Below, piece by piece: positions 21,313-32,583 of a stretch of 64,000 bases of DNA. Every line of letters starts with the position of its first letter. The first letter of the stretch is position 1. The stretch is from Gammaproteobacteria bacterium (lineage in GTDB: Bacteria; Pseudomonadota; Gammaproteobacteria; Nevskiales; Nevskiaceae): positions 62,001-126,000 of the forward strand of contig JAHZLQ010000068.1 in NCBI GenBank assembly GCA_022599775.1, given 5' to 3'. Made by a program: the position numbers and the translations under genes. The notes beneath the pieces are model-generated. The model was given only the letters and a program-made list of their open reading frames with translations, ran no database searches and had not been told where the DNA came from.

Positions 21313-21940
21313 GGGCAGTCTCCGTGGCCTCCCGGAAACGGTCGAGCCAGTAGCGCAGTGCGGCATGTTTGGTCTTCATCGCAGCCTTGTTGACGACCAG
21401 ACGCGAGGATACGTCCGCGATGTGCTCCAGTTCGACCAGGCCGTTGGCCTTGAGCGTCTTGCCGGTGGCGACGAGATCGACGATTACGTCCGCCAGTTCC
21501 ACCAGCGGCGCCAGTTCCATCGAGCCATACAGCTTGATGATCTCGACCTGCTTGCCCTGCTGCGCGAAGTAGCGCCGCGTGATCTCGGGATATTTGGTCG
21601 CCACGCGCAGACGACGGTGGCGCAGGGGTTTGGTTCCGGGCAAGCCGGCCACCATCAGCCGGCATTGTGCGATGCCGAGATCCAGCGGCTCGTAGAGCGA
21701 TCCACTGCCGTGCTCCATCAGTATGTCCTTGCCGACGATGCCAAAATCGGCAGCGCCGTATTCCACATAGGTCGGCACATCCGTGGGGCGGATGATCAGA
21801 TGCTGGACCTGGGGATGACGTGAAGGCACGCGCAGCAGCCGATCGATATCGCCAGCCGGCTGCAGACCGATCGCCTGAAGTGTCGGCAGGGTTTCCTCGA
21901 GTATGCGGCCCTTCGAGAGAGCCAGCGTCAGCATGGTCAT
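21305..21940 (-). CDS. hisG: ATP phosphoribosyltransferase, short form
   Basis: A 211-residue HisG, catalysing the first step of histidine synthesis. [64 protein letters not shown] and [16 protein letters not shown] are characteristic. It lacks the C-terminal regulatory domain, so this is the short form that needs a HisZ subunit; hisZ is not in the window. ATG 21940 or 21934 are both possible. It overlaps hisD. Confidence 0.94.
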   Translation of the reverse strand: MTMLTLALSKGRILEETLPTLQAIGLQPAGDIDRLLRVPSRHPQVQHLIIRPTDVPTYVEYGAADFGIVGKDILMEHGSGSLYEPLDLGIAQCRLMVAGLPGTKPLRHRRLRVATKYPEITRRYFAQQGKQVEIIKLYGSMELAPLVELADVIVDLVATGKTLKANGLVELEHIADVSSRLVVNKAAMKTKHAALRYWLDRFREATETAHA

Positions 21941-22475
21941 GGCCGCCGTGGTCGTTTGGCTTGGGGTTGGGCGCGCGATTGTACCGAGCCCCGGCAATCG
22001 CCGCCGAAACCCCGCGGCGGCTACCGGGGCGGTACCACCCGATGAATCATCAGCGTCCCACCATCGGCGGACCACCGCCCGCCCCCGCGTCCACGATCAG
22101 CTTGCCACCGGTGAGGAAGGCATAGCGCGTATCCGCCGCTACCCCGTCGGATTCGCTGACAACCCAGACCGAACCGGCGAGCGCGGGCGACGCATCGGGC
22201 GACCCGGGGCGGCAGGCACCGAGCAGACTCAGGTCGACGATGACGACTGCGACTTCTGGGAATTGCGGCAATGCACTTCTCCCGGCCGGGGGCGGTGAAT
22301 CAACTTGAGCCATCTCAACGAATCACGCAACACGGAGCGGCGGTCCCGGCCGCCGATCGCTCAATCGGCGCCGTTCAGTCTGCATCGCCGGACAATCCGC
22401 GCTGGCAGCCACGAATATTGCTGTAGAGAAAATGCACTACGGCGGCATGGATGCCCACCAGATATCGGGGTCAAC
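21941..22475. other. intergenic region between hisG and the NTF2/Rossmann-like gene
   Basis: About 535 bases that must contain the promoters of the divergent flanking genes. The only open frame with any resemblance to a protein is a lipobox-bearing frame on the minus strand (22050-22313, listed separately). Confidence 0.5.
22050..22313 (-). pseudogene. doubtful small lipoprotein fragment
   Basis: An 87-codon frame with a lipobox-like LLGAC at its centre and a C-terminal stretch ([17 protein letters not shown], then PPMVGR) that reads like the start of a small secreted beta-barrel-type lipoprotein and stops abruptly. There is no convincing ribosome site and the signal segment contains an Asp. 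It could be a truncated gene or chance. Confidence 0.25.
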
Positions 22476-24101
22476 ATGTCGAATACGTTTGCACAGAATT
22501 GGGTCGAACACGTCAACCTGCTGCTGCGGGGAAACTCACTTGAGACGGAGTTGCTGCCGGAAGCCAGCCGGCTGATCGACATGGTCAGCGGTTACGAATA
22601 CGCCGGTCGCCAGGCGATTCGCGGCTTCGTGTTCGGCTTGCGCAAACTCGGTCTGCACGAAATCCGTCTGGCGGCCGCGCACCGCTGCCGTCATTCGACG
22701 ATCATCGAATTCGTCTGGGAAACGGACTGGACGCACACGGAACTGCGCCACGGTGACCGGCCACGCCATTCGCGCACCCCGGCGGTAATGGTGATCGACT
22801 TCGGCGATTCGGCCTGCCCTACGATTCGCTTCTTCTGGAGCCCGGAAGCGCTGCTCAGTCATGCACTGGATATCGATCGCGTGCCCGATGGCTACGCCGA
22901 GCCAAGCGCTTCCCCGCCCGCACCGAATGCGGAACGTGCACCCGATGCGACCCCGTTCAGGCCAACGCTGGAGACATCGGAACGGGTGAAGCAGCGGGTG
23001 ACAGAACGTGTCGAGGAGACCGCGCCATTACCGAACGCGCAGACGCGGCACTCGACCGTCATCGGCACTCCGGGCAGCCTCACGCAAGCACTCGTCGCAG
23101 CGCTGACCCGACGCGGCGAGCAAGTGCGCAGACTCGAAGCGATACCCAGCTACGAACGCTTCGTCGGCGGCTTGGCGCCGGTCAGCGAGCGCGCCTCGAT
23201 TTTCGTGATGCTGCAGCGTGGCGCACTCTCAAAACGCTACGACAATCTCCCGGCGCTGCGCTTGGCAATGACCAGCCTGGCGGCGGCCATCATCGGCAGC
23301 GGCGTGCGGCACGTCAGCCTGGTCACCGACTTTTCCTTGGGCGAGGTGCTGGACCCGACACGCAAACTCGCACAGCTCGGCATCTGGGACGAGGACCGTG
23401 CAATGCGGCGCGCGCTGCAAATGCCGCGCGAAACCGGTTGCTTGGTGTTGGCCTACAACACCCTGATGCGGGAGCTGCACAAAGCTCGTCGTGCACCGGC
23501 CCGCGTCCACACCGGCTTGGTCTTGGGCGATTCCCGCAGCGGCAGCTACGAACACAATCCGAATCTGGTCTCTCTGCTGGAACGCGTGCGTATGCGCAGC
23601 CTCAAGGTGATGCCGGCTTCGGACCTGGAATGGCTGCCGGCCATCAGCGCCGACTTCGCGGCCGAGCTGCTCGCGAGCCTGCCGCAGCACTGGGATCTGG
23701 CAGACGAGCCGCTGTGGCTGTTCGACCCGCGCATCCCGCCGCTGCGATCGGTACTGCGCGACCTCTCGAAACGGTTTGGCGTACGGCCACCGCCGTTGTC
23801 GCTGGCCACCTGGCTGATCCAGGAATTCAAATGGCTGGGTCTGCCACGCGCGCTGGGCGTCGAGCAAAACGGCAACCGGGTGCTGCGTCGCCGCTATGCC
23901 AATCCGCGCGTGCGTGAACTGGCGAGCCGCGCCGGCGTCAACTGGCCCGACATCGCCGAGGTGCTGGCGCGCACCGCCGATTTCCACATGCTGGGGCACC
24001 AGCAGCACAGCGTTCAGCTGCCCCCGATCCCTCGTCGGGGTTCACCGGCGGCGCGACGCGAACGCAGTGATGCCGGAAGCGGACCGCTGCTCAGTTTCTG
24101 A
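22476..24101 (+). CDS. unrecognised protein: NTF2-like domain plus Rossmann-like domain
   Basis: A 541-residue protein I do not recognise as a whole. Residues 1-135 have the look of an NTF2/SnoaL-like fold (GRQAIRGFVFGL, GLHEIRLAA, IIEFVWETDW, VMVIDFGDSACPTIRFFW). After a Pro/Glu-rich linker (140-190), residues 192-541 begin HSTVIGTPGSLTQALVAAL, a degenerate version of the glycine-rich nucleotide loop of extended SDR/epimerase proteins, with later segments such as HVSLVTDFSLGEV, VHTGLVLGDSR and LKVMPASDLEWLP. No YxxxK catalytic pair was found, so it may bind rather than turn over a nucleotide. ATG 22476 is preferred over the upstream codons (gggg upstream). It lies on the plus strand between murA and hisG, both on the minus strand. 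Confidence 0.7.
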   Translation: MSNTFAQNWVEHVNLLLRGNSLETELLPEASRLIDMVSGYEYAGRQAIRGFVFGLRKLGLHEIRLAAAHRCRHSTIIEFVWETDWTHTELRHGDRPRHSRTPAVMVIDFGDSACPTIRFFWSPEALLSHALDIDRVPDGYAEPSASPPAPNAERAPDATPFRPTLETSERVKQRVTERVEETAPLPNAQTRHSTVIGTPGSLTQALVAALTRRGEQVRRLEAIPSYERFVGGLAPVSERASIFVMLQRGALSKRYDNLPALRLAMTSLAAAIIGSGVRHVSLVTDFSLGEVLDPTRKLAQLGIWDEDRAMRRALQMPRETGCLVLAYNTLMRELHKARRAPARVHTGLVLGDSRSGSYEHNPNLVSLLERVRMRSLKVMPASDLEWLPAISADFAAELLASLPQHWDLADEPLWLFDPRIPPLRSVLRDLSKRFGVRPPPLSLATWLIQEFKWLGLPRALGVEQNGNRVLRRRYANPRVRELASRAGVNWPDIAEVLARTADFHMLGHQQHSVQLPPIPRRGSPAARRERSDAGSGPLLSF

Positions 24102-24116
24102 AGCCCGAAGCCGCCT

Positions 24117-25605
<1,489 letters not shown>

Positions 25606-25665
25606 TTGACTCGTACCCTGCTTGATTGGTTGAGTGGAGCTTAACGCCCGTTGGACCCGCGCGGC

Positions 25666-26430
25666 TCAGCGGCGCAGCTTGTAGCCGGTGATCAGCATCC
25701 ACAGCGCGACGCTGGCCACGATCGTGAATCCGGCCGCGGTCCAGCACAGGCTCTGCCAGGCCGGCACGTCGGCATGGCCGAAGAAGCCGTAGCGGAATCC
25801 GTCGATCATGTAGAAAAACGGATTGAAGCGCGAGGCGGTGTAGGCCAGCGGCGGCAGGGCATGCACCGAATAGAACACACCCGACAGGAACGACAACGGG
25901 GTGATGATGAAATTGGTGAACGAGGCGATGTGATCGAACTTGGTCGAGACGATACCGGCAATGATGCCGAGGCTCGCCAGCGTACCGGCCGTCAGCAGGA
26001 ACATCGCCATCAGCACCAGCGGCGAATGAAACGTCAGACCCACGAACGGAATCGTCACGATCAACATCGCGGCGGCCACCAGGAAGGCGCGCAGCACCGA
26101 CGCCACCACATAGGCGGCGAACCATTCGAAGGCGCCCAGCGGCGCCATCATCAGGAACACCAGACTGCCCATGATCTTGGATTGCGTGAGACTGGACGCG
26201 CTATTGGCAAACGCGTTCTGGATGACCGTCATCATCACCAGCCCGGGCACCAGGAATTCGGTGTACTCCACGCCTGGATAAACCGGCGCGCGACCTTTCA
26301 TCGCCTGCGCGAACACCAGCAGATACAGCAGCGCGGTCACCACCGGTGCGGTCACGGTCTGGCCGAGTACCGACCAGAATCGCTGGACCTCTTTCTTGAG
26401 CAGTGTCCGGAAACCGATACGGTCGTTCAT
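25666..26430 (-). CDS. yadH: ABC-2 type exporter permease (YadH-like)
   Basis: A 254-residue inner-membrane permease with about six membrane segments; MNDRIGFRTLLKKEVQRFW at the start and the ABC-2 signature area around IIAGIVSTKFDHIASFTNFI and PLSFLSGVFYSV. It pairs with the ATPase whose last codons overlap its ATG (26427-26430). YadGH-type exporters have no settled substrate. Start chosen for the ATGA overlap. Confidence 0.88.
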   Translation of the reverse strand: MNDRIGFRTLLKKEVQRFWSVLGQTVTAPVVTALLYLLVFAQAMKGRAPVYPGVEYTEFLVPGLVMMTVIQNAFANSASSLTQSKIMGSLVFLMMAPLGAFEWFAAYVVASVLRAFLVAAAMLIVTIPFVGLTFHSPLVLMAMFLLTAGTLASLGIIAGIVSTKFDHIASFTNFIITPLSFLSGVFYSVHALPPLAYTASRFNPFFYMIDGFRYGFFGHADVPAWQSLCWTAAGFTIVASVALWMLITGYKLRR

Positions 26431-27356
26431 GAGTGGGTCCCCGGGTAGGTCAGCTCCAGAAAGACGTCTTCGAGATCGGGGTCGCGCGTCTGCACATCGC
26501 CGATTTCGAGCCCGGCGCTGCTCAGTGCCTGAAATACACCGCCGATCGGATGCGCCTCCCGTTCGAGCTTGAGTTCCAGCACGCCGTCCTTCTCCGAGGT
26601 CACCAGCGGACGCAGCGATTCCGGCAGCACGCCCCCACCGGCAAGCTGCAGTCTCAGAAACCGGTAGGGGTGCCGGCCCAACAGTTGTTTCGTGGTCTCG
26701 ACCACACGCACCAGCCCCTTGTCGACGATCGCGATGCGCTCGCACAGGTCCTGAGCTTCTTCCAGATAGTGCGTTGTCAGTACCACCGTCGTGCCCTTGG
26801 CGTGCAGGTCGCGGACGAAGGTCCACAGCGTGCGCCGCAGCTCGACATCCACGCCGGCGGTCGGCTCGTCGAGGATCACCAACGGAGGTTTGTGCACCAG
26901 CGCCTGCGCGATCAGCACGCGCCGCTTCATACCGCCGGACAGGGAGCGCAACGACTGGTCGCGCTTGCCGGCCAGATCGAGTCGTTCCAGCAACTCGTCG
27001 ATCCACGGCCACACTTCCTTGCCGCAACCGTAGTAGCCAGCCTGGATACGCAGCATGTCGAGCACCTTGAAGAAGGGGTCGAACACCAGTTCCTGCGGCA
27101 CCACGCCGAGATTGCGCCGGGCCGCCCGCCAGTCGCGCACGGTATCGTGGCCGAGCACCGCGACGCTGCCGGTATCGGCGCGCACCAGTCCGGCAACGAC
27201 GCTGATCAGCGTGGACTTGCCGGCGCCGTTCGGGCCGAGCAGTCCGAAAAACTCGCCGCGTTCGACGCGCAGATCCACGCCCTTGAGCGCGTGCACCGAA
27301 CCATAGTGTTTCTGCAGCCCCGATATTTCGAGCGCCGCTGCTTGGGATTTGCTCAT
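26427..27356 (-). CDS. yadG: ABC exporter ATP-binding protein (YadG-like)
   Basis: A 309-residue ATPase with Walker A GPNGAGKST (41-49), signature LRSLSGGMKRRVLIAQAL, Walker B PLVILDEPTAGVD and the switch His in LTTHYLEEA. The C-terminal 80 residues are typical of drug- and polysaccharide-exporter ATPases. It forms a two-gene operon with the permease gene. Here this exporter sits where many gammaproteobacteria have mla lipid-transport genes next to ibaG-murA. Confidence 0.92.
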   Translation of the reverse strand: MSKSQAAALEISGLQKHYGSVHALKGVDLRVERGEFFGLLGPNGAGKSTLISVVAGLVRADTGSVAVLGHDTVRDWRAARRNLGVVPQELVFDPFFKVLDMLRIQAGYYGCGKEVWPWIDELLERLDLAGKRDQSLRSLSGGMKRRVLIAQALVHKPPLVILDEPTAGVDVELRRTLWTFVRDLHAKGTTVVLTTHYLEEAQDLCERIAIVDKGLVRVVETTKQLLGRHPYRFLRLQLAGGGVLPESLRPLVTSEKDGVLELKLEREAHPIGGVFQALSSAGLEIGDVQTRDPDLEDVFLELTYPGTHS

Positions 27357-27524
27357 AAGGCGGCGGATTCTAGCGCCGCTTCGACGGCTCTGCGCGCACT
27401 CGCCAATGTTTCGACAATCCGCTGCAAGGTCGTCTGTTCACCGAGCCGACGATTGACGGTGCGCATAATCAGGCGCTCGCCTCGATTAGAGCCCCGCGAC
27501 CGACATAGGGATTGCCGTGCACCC

Positions 27525-28964
27525 GTGAAGACCGCCATCGTCTGGTTCCGCCGTGACCTGCGGCTGAGCGACAACCCCGCCCTGCGACAGGCCGTGGAAA
27601 CGGCTGAGCGCGTCCTGCCGGTCTATATCTGGGCACCCGACGAGGAAGCGCCCTGGCAGCCCGGCGCCGCCTCGCGCTGGTGGCTGCACCACAGTCTGCA
27701 GGCCCTGGGCGATGCCCTGCGCCACGCGGGAGCGCCCTTGCTGCTGCGACGCGGCGACAGCCTGTCGGTACTGCGCGCACTGATCAGGGAAACCGGCGCC
27801 GAGGGACTCTATTGGAATCGCCTGTATGAACCGGCTGCGATTCGCCGCGATGCGCACATCAAACGCGTGCTGGGCGACGATGGAATCGAGCTTGAGAGCT
27901 TCAACGCAGCCCTGCTCCAAGAGCCCTGGACGGTCCGCAGCGGCAGCGGAGACCCGTATCGCGTGTTCACGCCGTTCTGGCGCAGCTGCCAGCGCCTGCC
28001 AGGCGCTCGGCCGGAGCCGGCCGTCCGCAAGGTCACCGGGCTGGCCACGCCGCCGACCGGTGATGATCTGGCATCTCTGCATCTGCTGCCGACGATCGAA
28101 TGGACTGGCGGTCTTGAAAAGACCTGGGCGCCCGGTGAGCGCGGCGCGCAAGCGGCGCTGCGCGCGTTCGGCAAGGAGGCGATGTTCGGCTACACAGACG
28201 CGCGTGACCAACCGGCTCTGGCCGGTACCTCGCGACTGTCGCCTTACCTGCACTTCGGGGAAATCGGGCCAAGGCAGGTCGTCGCCGCCCTGGAACAGGC
28301 TGCGCAGCAGACCACACGCAGTGGTGCCATCACCGCCAGCGAGCAATTCACGCGGCAACTCGGCTGGCGCGAGTTCGCTCATCATCTGCTGTTCCACTAT
28401 CCCCAGACGCCGGAGCGGCCGCTCAACGCGCGTTTCGAGCAGTTCCCGTGGCGGCACGGGAAGCACGCAGCGCTGGACCTCACGGCCTGGCAAGGCGGAA
28501 ACACCGGCATTCCGATCGTCGATGCCGGCATGCGCGAACTCTGGGCACACGGCTGGATGCACAACCGCGTCCGTATGATCGTGGCAAGCTTTCTCACCAA
28601 AAATCTGCTGCTGCCCTGGCAGGACGGCGCCCGCTGGTTCTGGGACACGCTGGTAGACGCCGATCTCGCCAACAACACCCTGGGCTGGCAGTGGGTCGCC
28701 GGTTGCGGCGCGGACGCGGCGCCTTACTTTCGCATCTTCAATCCGGTGCGCCAGGCCGAAAAGTTCGATGCGAACGCCGACTACGTGCGGCGCTGGGTGC
28801 CGGAATTGGCGCCGCTGCCCGCCAAGGCGGCGCTGGCCCCGTTCGATGCGAAGCCCGACCAGTTCGCCGGCTTCGAGCGCGGCCGCGACTACGCGCCGCC
28901 GCTGGCCGACCTGGGCGCCTCGCGCCAGCGTGCGCTGGACGCCTACGCCAGCATCAAGCGATGA
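27525..28964 (+). CDS. phrB: deoxyribodipyrimidine photolyase
   Basis: A 479-residue light-dependent DNA repair enzyme of the CPD photolyase class I type. N-terminal antenna domain starts KTAIVWFRRDLRLSDNPAL; the FAD domain has TSRLSPYLHFGEIGPRQV, QLGWREFAHHLLFHYP, GIPIVDAGMRELWAHGWMHN, ASFLTKNLLLPWQDGARWF and NNTLGWQWVAGCGADAAPYF, all typical. GTG 27525 is chosen because VKTAIVWFRRDL matches the family N-terminus; the open frame extends much further upstream only as a shadow of the ATPase gene on the other strand. Confidence 0.95.
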   Translation: MKTAIVWFRRDLRLSDNPALRQAVETAERVLPVYIWAPDEEAPWQPGAASRWWLHHSLQALGDALRHAGAPLLLRRGDSLSVLRALIRETGAEGLYWNRLYEPAAIRRDAHIKRVLGDDGIELESFNAALLQEPWTVRSGSGDPYRVFTPFWRSCQRLPGARPEPAVRKVTGLATPPTGDDLASLHLLPTIEWTGGLEKTWAPGERGAQAALRAFGKEAMFGYTDARDQPALAGTSRLSPYLHFGEIGPRQVVAALEQAAQQTTRSGAITASEQFTRQLGWREFAHHLLFHYPQTPERPLNARFEQFPWRHGKHAALDLTAWQGGNTGIPIVDAGMRELWAHGWMHNRVRMIVASFLTKNLLLPWQDGARWFWDTLVDADLANNTLGWQWVAGCGADAAPYFRIFNPVRQAEKFDANADYVRRWVPELAPLPAKAALAPFDAKPDQFAGFERGRDYAPPLADLGASRQRALDAYASIKR

Positions 28965-29046
28965 GTGCTTGGGCGATGAGCGTTTGGGTTTGGGCACCGG
29001 CCATCGGCTAAACTCCGCATCCGCCCATTTTCGCGCACCCGAGACG

Positions 29047-30018
29047 ATGGACCATCCCGAGCTGATTCGCCTGGGCCGAAAGGTACTGGAGATCGAGCGC
29101 GACGCCATCGAGGCGCTGTTCACGCGTGTCGACGACAGCTTTGTGCAGGCCTGCGAACTGATGCTGGCCTGCCAGGGACGCGTGGTCGTTACCGGAATGG
29201 GCAAGTCCGGACATATCGGCAACAAGATCGCGGCAACACTGGCCTCCACCGGCACACCGGCGTTCTACGTGCATCCCGGTGAAGCCAGCCACGGCGACCT
29301 CGGCATGATCACGCGCCAGGACGTGGTACTGGCGATTTCGTATTCCGGCGAAACCTCCGAGATCGTCACCATCCTGCCGCTGCTCAAGCGCCTGGGCGTG
29401 CCGCTGATCGCGATGACCGGCAAGCCGGCCTCGACACTGGCGCAGCAGGCCAGTGTGCATATCGACGTCTCGGTGGCACTGGAAGCCTGCCCGATGAACC
29501 TGGCGCCCACGTCCAGCACCACCGTGACGCTGGCGATGGGCGACGCGCTCGCGATCGCACTGCTCGAAGCCCGCGGCTTCACCGAAGCCGATTTTGCGCT
29601 GACCCATCCGGGCGGCTCGCTCGGACGCCGCCTGCTGCTCAAGGTCGGCGAGATCATGAACACCGGTGAACGCATCCCCAGGGTCGGCAGCGAAGTCACG
29701 CTGTCCGCCGCGCTGCTGGAAATGTCGCGCAAGGGCCTGGGCATCACCGCCATCGTCGATGATGATGATCATGCCATCGGTGTATTCACCGACGGTGACC
29801 TGCGCCGAGTGCTCGACAGCGGCGTCGACATTCATCGCACACCGATCGAACAGGTGATGACGCGCGGCGGCCGTTCCGTCTGCGCCGAGCAGCTCGCCGC
29901 CGAAGCCGTCAACCTGATGGAACGCCACAAGATCACGGTGCTGCTGGTGCTGGACGCGGACCAACGGATTCAGGGCGTGCTGCACATGCACGACCTGCTG
30001 CGTGCGGGTGTCGTATGA
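29047..30018 (+). CDS. kdsD: arabinose-5-phosphate isomerase
   Basis: A 323-residue enzyme that makes arabinose 5-phosphate from ribulose 5-phosphate for Kdo of lipopolysaccharide. The SIS domain (VVVTGMGKSGHIGNKIAATL, SYSGETSEIV, LALTHPGGSLGRRLL-like segment) occupies residues 30-200, followed by two CBS domains (MNTGERIPRVG, AIGVFTDGDLRR, VLHMHDLLRAGV). It starts an operon with kdsC-lptC-lptA-lptB, kdsC overlapping by four bases. Confidence 0.95.
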   Translation: MDHPELIRLGRKVLEIERDAIEALFTRVDDSFVQACELMLACQGRVVVTGMGKSGHIGNKIAATLASTGTPAFYVHPGEASHGDLGMITRQDVVLAISYSGETSEIVTILPLLKRLGVPLIAMTGKPASTLAQQASVHIDVSVALEACPMNLAPTSSTTVTLAMGDALAIALLEARGFTEADFALTHPGGSLGRRLLLKVGEIMNTGERIPRVGSEVTLSAALLEMSRKGLGITAIVDDDDHAIGVFTDGDLRRVLDSGVDIHRTPIEQVMTRGGRSVCAEQLAAEAVNLMERHKITVLLVLDADQRIQGVLHMHDLLRAGVV

Positions 30019-30554
30019 ACCAGCTCGACGCTGCCGAACTGCAACGCCGCGCGGCCCGCATCCGCTGCCTGTTCCTGGACATCGACGGTGTGCTGACCGA
30101 CTGCAAGCTGTATCTCGGACCGGATGGCCTCGAACTCAAGGCCGTGGATGTCAAGGACGGACTCGGCATCAAGCTGGCGATGAAGGCCGGCATCGAAGTG
30201 GCGATCATCTCGGGACGGCCCTCGCCCGCAATGCGGCGCCGCTTCGAATCGCTGGGCGTTCGCTACCTGCGTTTGTCCACCGAAGACAAGCTTCCCGCGT
30301 TCGAAGAGATTCGAACCCAACTCGGACTCGAAGCCGACCAATGCGCTGCCATGGGCGATGATCTGCCGGACCTGCCGCTGCTACAACGCTGCGGCCTCGC
30401 GCTGACGGTGGCCGATGCGCATCGTTCAGCGCTGGCGGCCGCCCATTGGGTCAGCACACGGCGCGGCGGTGACGGCGCCGTGCGCGAAGCCTGCGACCTG
30501 CTGATGGACGCGCGCGGCCAATCGGACGCGGCCGGCACCGTGGGTGCCGGTTGA
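30015..30554 (+). CDS. kdsC: 3-deoxy-manno-octulosonate-8-phosphate phosphatase
   Basis: A 179-residue HAD phosphatase that removes phosphate from Kdo 8-phosphate. Nucleophile motif FLDIDGVLTD (Asp22, Asp24), IISGRPSPAM and MGDDLPDLPLL as motif III; no cap domain, as usual for KdsC tetramers. Start overlaps kdsD stop (ATGA), end overlaps lptC start. Confidence 0.95.
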   Translation: MNQLDAAELQRRAARIRCLFLDIDGVLTDCKLYLGPDGLELKAVDVKDGLGIKLAMKAGIEVAIISGRPSPAMRRRFESLGVRYLRLSTEDKLPAFEEIRTQLGLEADQCAAMGDDLPDLPLLQRCGLALTVADAHRSALAAAHWVSTRRGGDGAVREACDLLMDARGQSDAAGTVGAG

Positions 30555-31111
30555 TGCCGAAGCGTCCTGCCCCACTGTTCGCGTTCGCCATCGCCGTCGC
30601 CTTGCTGGGCCTGACCTGGGTATCGGTGAAGCGACCGGCTGCGCAGAGCGCAGCGCTCGACACCGATCGCCCACGCTACTATCTCGACGATACCGAATGG
30701 GTGCGCTACGACGCCAACGGCAACCCGGAACAGCGCGTACGCACCCAGCGCATCGAAATGCTTGCCGACGATTCGGCGCGCCTCACCGAACTCACCGTGG
30801 ACCAGCTTGGCGGCGAGCAGGGGCCGTGGGTACTGCGCGCGCCCAAAGGCTATGCGCCACCGGATTCGCGGCGCCTGCTGCTGGAAAACACGGTGACGAT
30901 CGAGGGACATTGGCCAGGCGATCCGCCGCTGAAACTGGAGACGCAGCAGATGTGGGTTGACCCGGAGGTGCATCAGATCTACACCGAAACCCCGGTATCC
31001 ATCGCCGGCGTGGCCCGCTCCGCCGACGCCAACGGCATGCGCGCGGATTGGGACGCCGATCGGGTTCAACTGCAGGGCAACGTCAAGGTGCGCTATGACC
31101 CGAGCGAGTAG
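30554..31111 (+). CDS. lptC: LPS export protein LptC
   Basis: A 185-residue inner-membrane-anchored periplasmic protein of the Lpt bridge. One N-terminal membrane segment (about residues 8-25, FAFAIAVALLGLTWV), then a beta-jellyroll part with QRIEMLADDSARLTEL, WVLRAPKGYAPPDSRRLLL and VHQIYTETPVSI. ATG 30554 shares its A with the kdsC TGA; the codon at 30551 (TTG) is a less likely start. Its end overlaps lptA by 17 bases. Confidence 0.9.
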   Translation: MPKRPAPLFAFAIAVALLGLTWVSVKRPAAQSAALDTDRPRYYLDDTEWVRYDANGNPEQRVRTQRIEMLADDSARLTELTVDQLGGEQGPWVLRAPKGYAPPDSRRLLLENTVTIEGHWPGDPPLKLETQQMWVDPEVHQIYTETPVSIAGVARSADANGMRADWDADRVQLQGNVKVRYDPSE

Positions 31112-31682
31112 ATTCGGACCCTTGTTGCTGCTGGCGCTGCCGCTGGGCGGCATCGCTCCGGTTTGTTGGGCACAGCAAGCTGCCGAGACGCCGGTCAGCG
31201 CCGCTGCCGCGCCCGCGCCCGCGCCAGGCTATCAGCGCCCGACCGGGCCGATCGACATCGAAGCGCAAAGCGCAGACATCCTGCGCGACGGCCGGGCCAT
31301 CTACCGAGGGGACGTCAAGGTCAGCGCACGGGACTTCAATCTGTCCGGCGACGAACTGGAACTACGCCAGCTCGACAATCGCCAGTTCGTGATCGTGATC
31401 ACCGGTGCACCGGCTCACTTCGCGCACAACGGCGGCGTCGGCAAGGAGGCGCCGCCGGTGGACGCCAACGCGCAACGCATCGAGTACGACTCGCGCAACG
31501 GCGTTCTGCAACTGACCGGCGAGGTGCGCCTGTTGCGCGGCCGCGACCGCCTGACCACGGATACCCTGCGGTACGACCTCAACGAACGTCGAATCCAGGC
31601 CAGCGGCGGCACCAGCGGTCAGGTGCGGATCACCCTGGACCCGGCGGCGCTCGAACAAGACACCAAGGACAAACAGCCGTGA
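31095..31682 (+). CDS. lptA: LPS transport periplasmic protein LptA
   Basis: A 195-residue periplasmic protein with a signal peptide ([20 protein letters not shown], ending around CWAQ). The mature part has the LptA beta-jellyroll: [58 protein letters not shown] and [20 protein letters not shown]. It bridges LptC to the outer-membrane LptD. Alanine/proline-rich start of the mature chain is unusual but harmless. Overlaps lptC and, by one base, lptB. Confidence 0.93.
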   Translation: MTRASRFGPLLLLALPLGGIAPVCWAQQAAETPVSAAAAPAPAPGYQRPTGPIDIEAQSADILRDGRAIYRGDVKVSARDFNLSGDELELRQLDNRQFVIVITGAPAHFAHNGGVGKEAPPVDANAQRIEYDSRNGVLQLTGEVRLLRGRDRLTTDTLRYDLNERRIQASGGTSGQVRITLDPAALEQDTKDKQP

Positions 31683-32449
31683 TGCAAGCCGAGCCCTCAC
31701 CTGCCGACGCCGCTGCCCGGAGCGGCTCCTTGCTCGAAGCTCATCACCTGCTCAAGCGCTTCAAGAAGCGCACGGTGGTTCGCGATGTATCAATGAGTGT
31801 GCGCGCCGGTGAAATCGTCGGCCTGCTCGGCCCCAACGGCGCCGGCAAGACGACCTCGTTCTACATGATGGTGGGCCTGATCGCGGCCGACGGCGGGCGC
31901 ATCGAGCTCGACGGCGAAGACATCACCCATCTGCCGATGCACACCCGCGCGCGCCGCGGCCTGGGCTATCTGCCGCAGGAAGCCAGCGTGTTCCGCAAGC
32001 TGAGTACCGCTGACAACATTCGTGCCGTGCTAGAGGTCCGCAAGGATCTCGACGCGGCGGGACGCAAGGACGAGCTCGAACGCCTGCTGCAGGAATTTCG
32101 CATCGAACATATCCGCGACGGATTGGGTCAGTCGCTGTCGGGCGGTGAGCGCCGCCGGGTCGAGATCGCCAGGGCACTGGCGGCGAATCCCCGCTTCATC
32201 CTGCTCGACGAACCGTTCGCGGGCGTGGACCCGATCGCGGTCAAGGACATCCACTCGATCATCACGCAGCTGCAGGGCCGCGGTATCGGCGTGCTGGTAA
32301 CCGATCACAATGTGCGTGAAATGCTGGGCATCTGCTCGCGCGCGTACATATTGGCTGAAGGCGAAGTCATCGCCGAAGGCGATCCCGCCACGATCGAGCG
32401 TGATGAGCGGGTGCGACGCGTCTATCTGGGAGAAGACTTCAGGCTCTGA
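31682..32449 (+). CDS. lptB: LPS export ATPase LptB
   Basis: A 255-residue ATPase of the LptB2FG complex that pulls LPS out of the inner membrane. Walker [10 protein letters not shown] (50-58), [12 protein letters not shown], signature [16 protein letters not shown], Walker [14 protein letters not shown], switch [10 protein letters not shown]. The N-terminus is about 15 residues longer than in E. coli. TGATG overlap with lptA. Confidence 0.96.
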   Translation: MQAEPSPADAAARSGSLLEAHHLLKRFKKRTVVRDVSMSVRAGEIVGLLGPNGAGKTTSFYMMVGLIAADGGRIELDGEDITHLPMHTRARRGLGYLPQEASVFRKLSTADNIRAVLEVRKDLDAAGRKDELERLLQEFRIEHIRDGLGQSLSGGERRRVEIARALAANPRFILLDEPFAGVDPIAVKDIHSIITQLQGRGIGVLVTDHNVREMLGICSRAYILAEGEVIAEGDPATIERDERVRRVYLGEDFRL

Positions 32450-32542
32450 AGCCGGCCTGAAGACGCGCTCGACGCCGTAGGCGTCCGTTCATGCGCAGTT
32501 AATATCCGGGCGACGTTACCACAACCACCCAGGGCTCCCGCA

Positions 32543-32565
32543 AGCCCGATCGGGCTGCGTACAAT
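32543..32565 (+). promoter_or_regulatory. palindrome and -10-like box upstream of rpoN
   Basis: agcccgatcgggct (32543-32556) is a perfect 14-base palindrome followed three bases later by tacaat (32560-32565), a good -10 match, about 20 bases before the rpoN start. No clear -35 was seen, so a protein bound at the palindrome may activate or repress here. Confidence 0.35.
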
Positions 32566-32583
32566 GCGCGTTATGCAAAAAGC

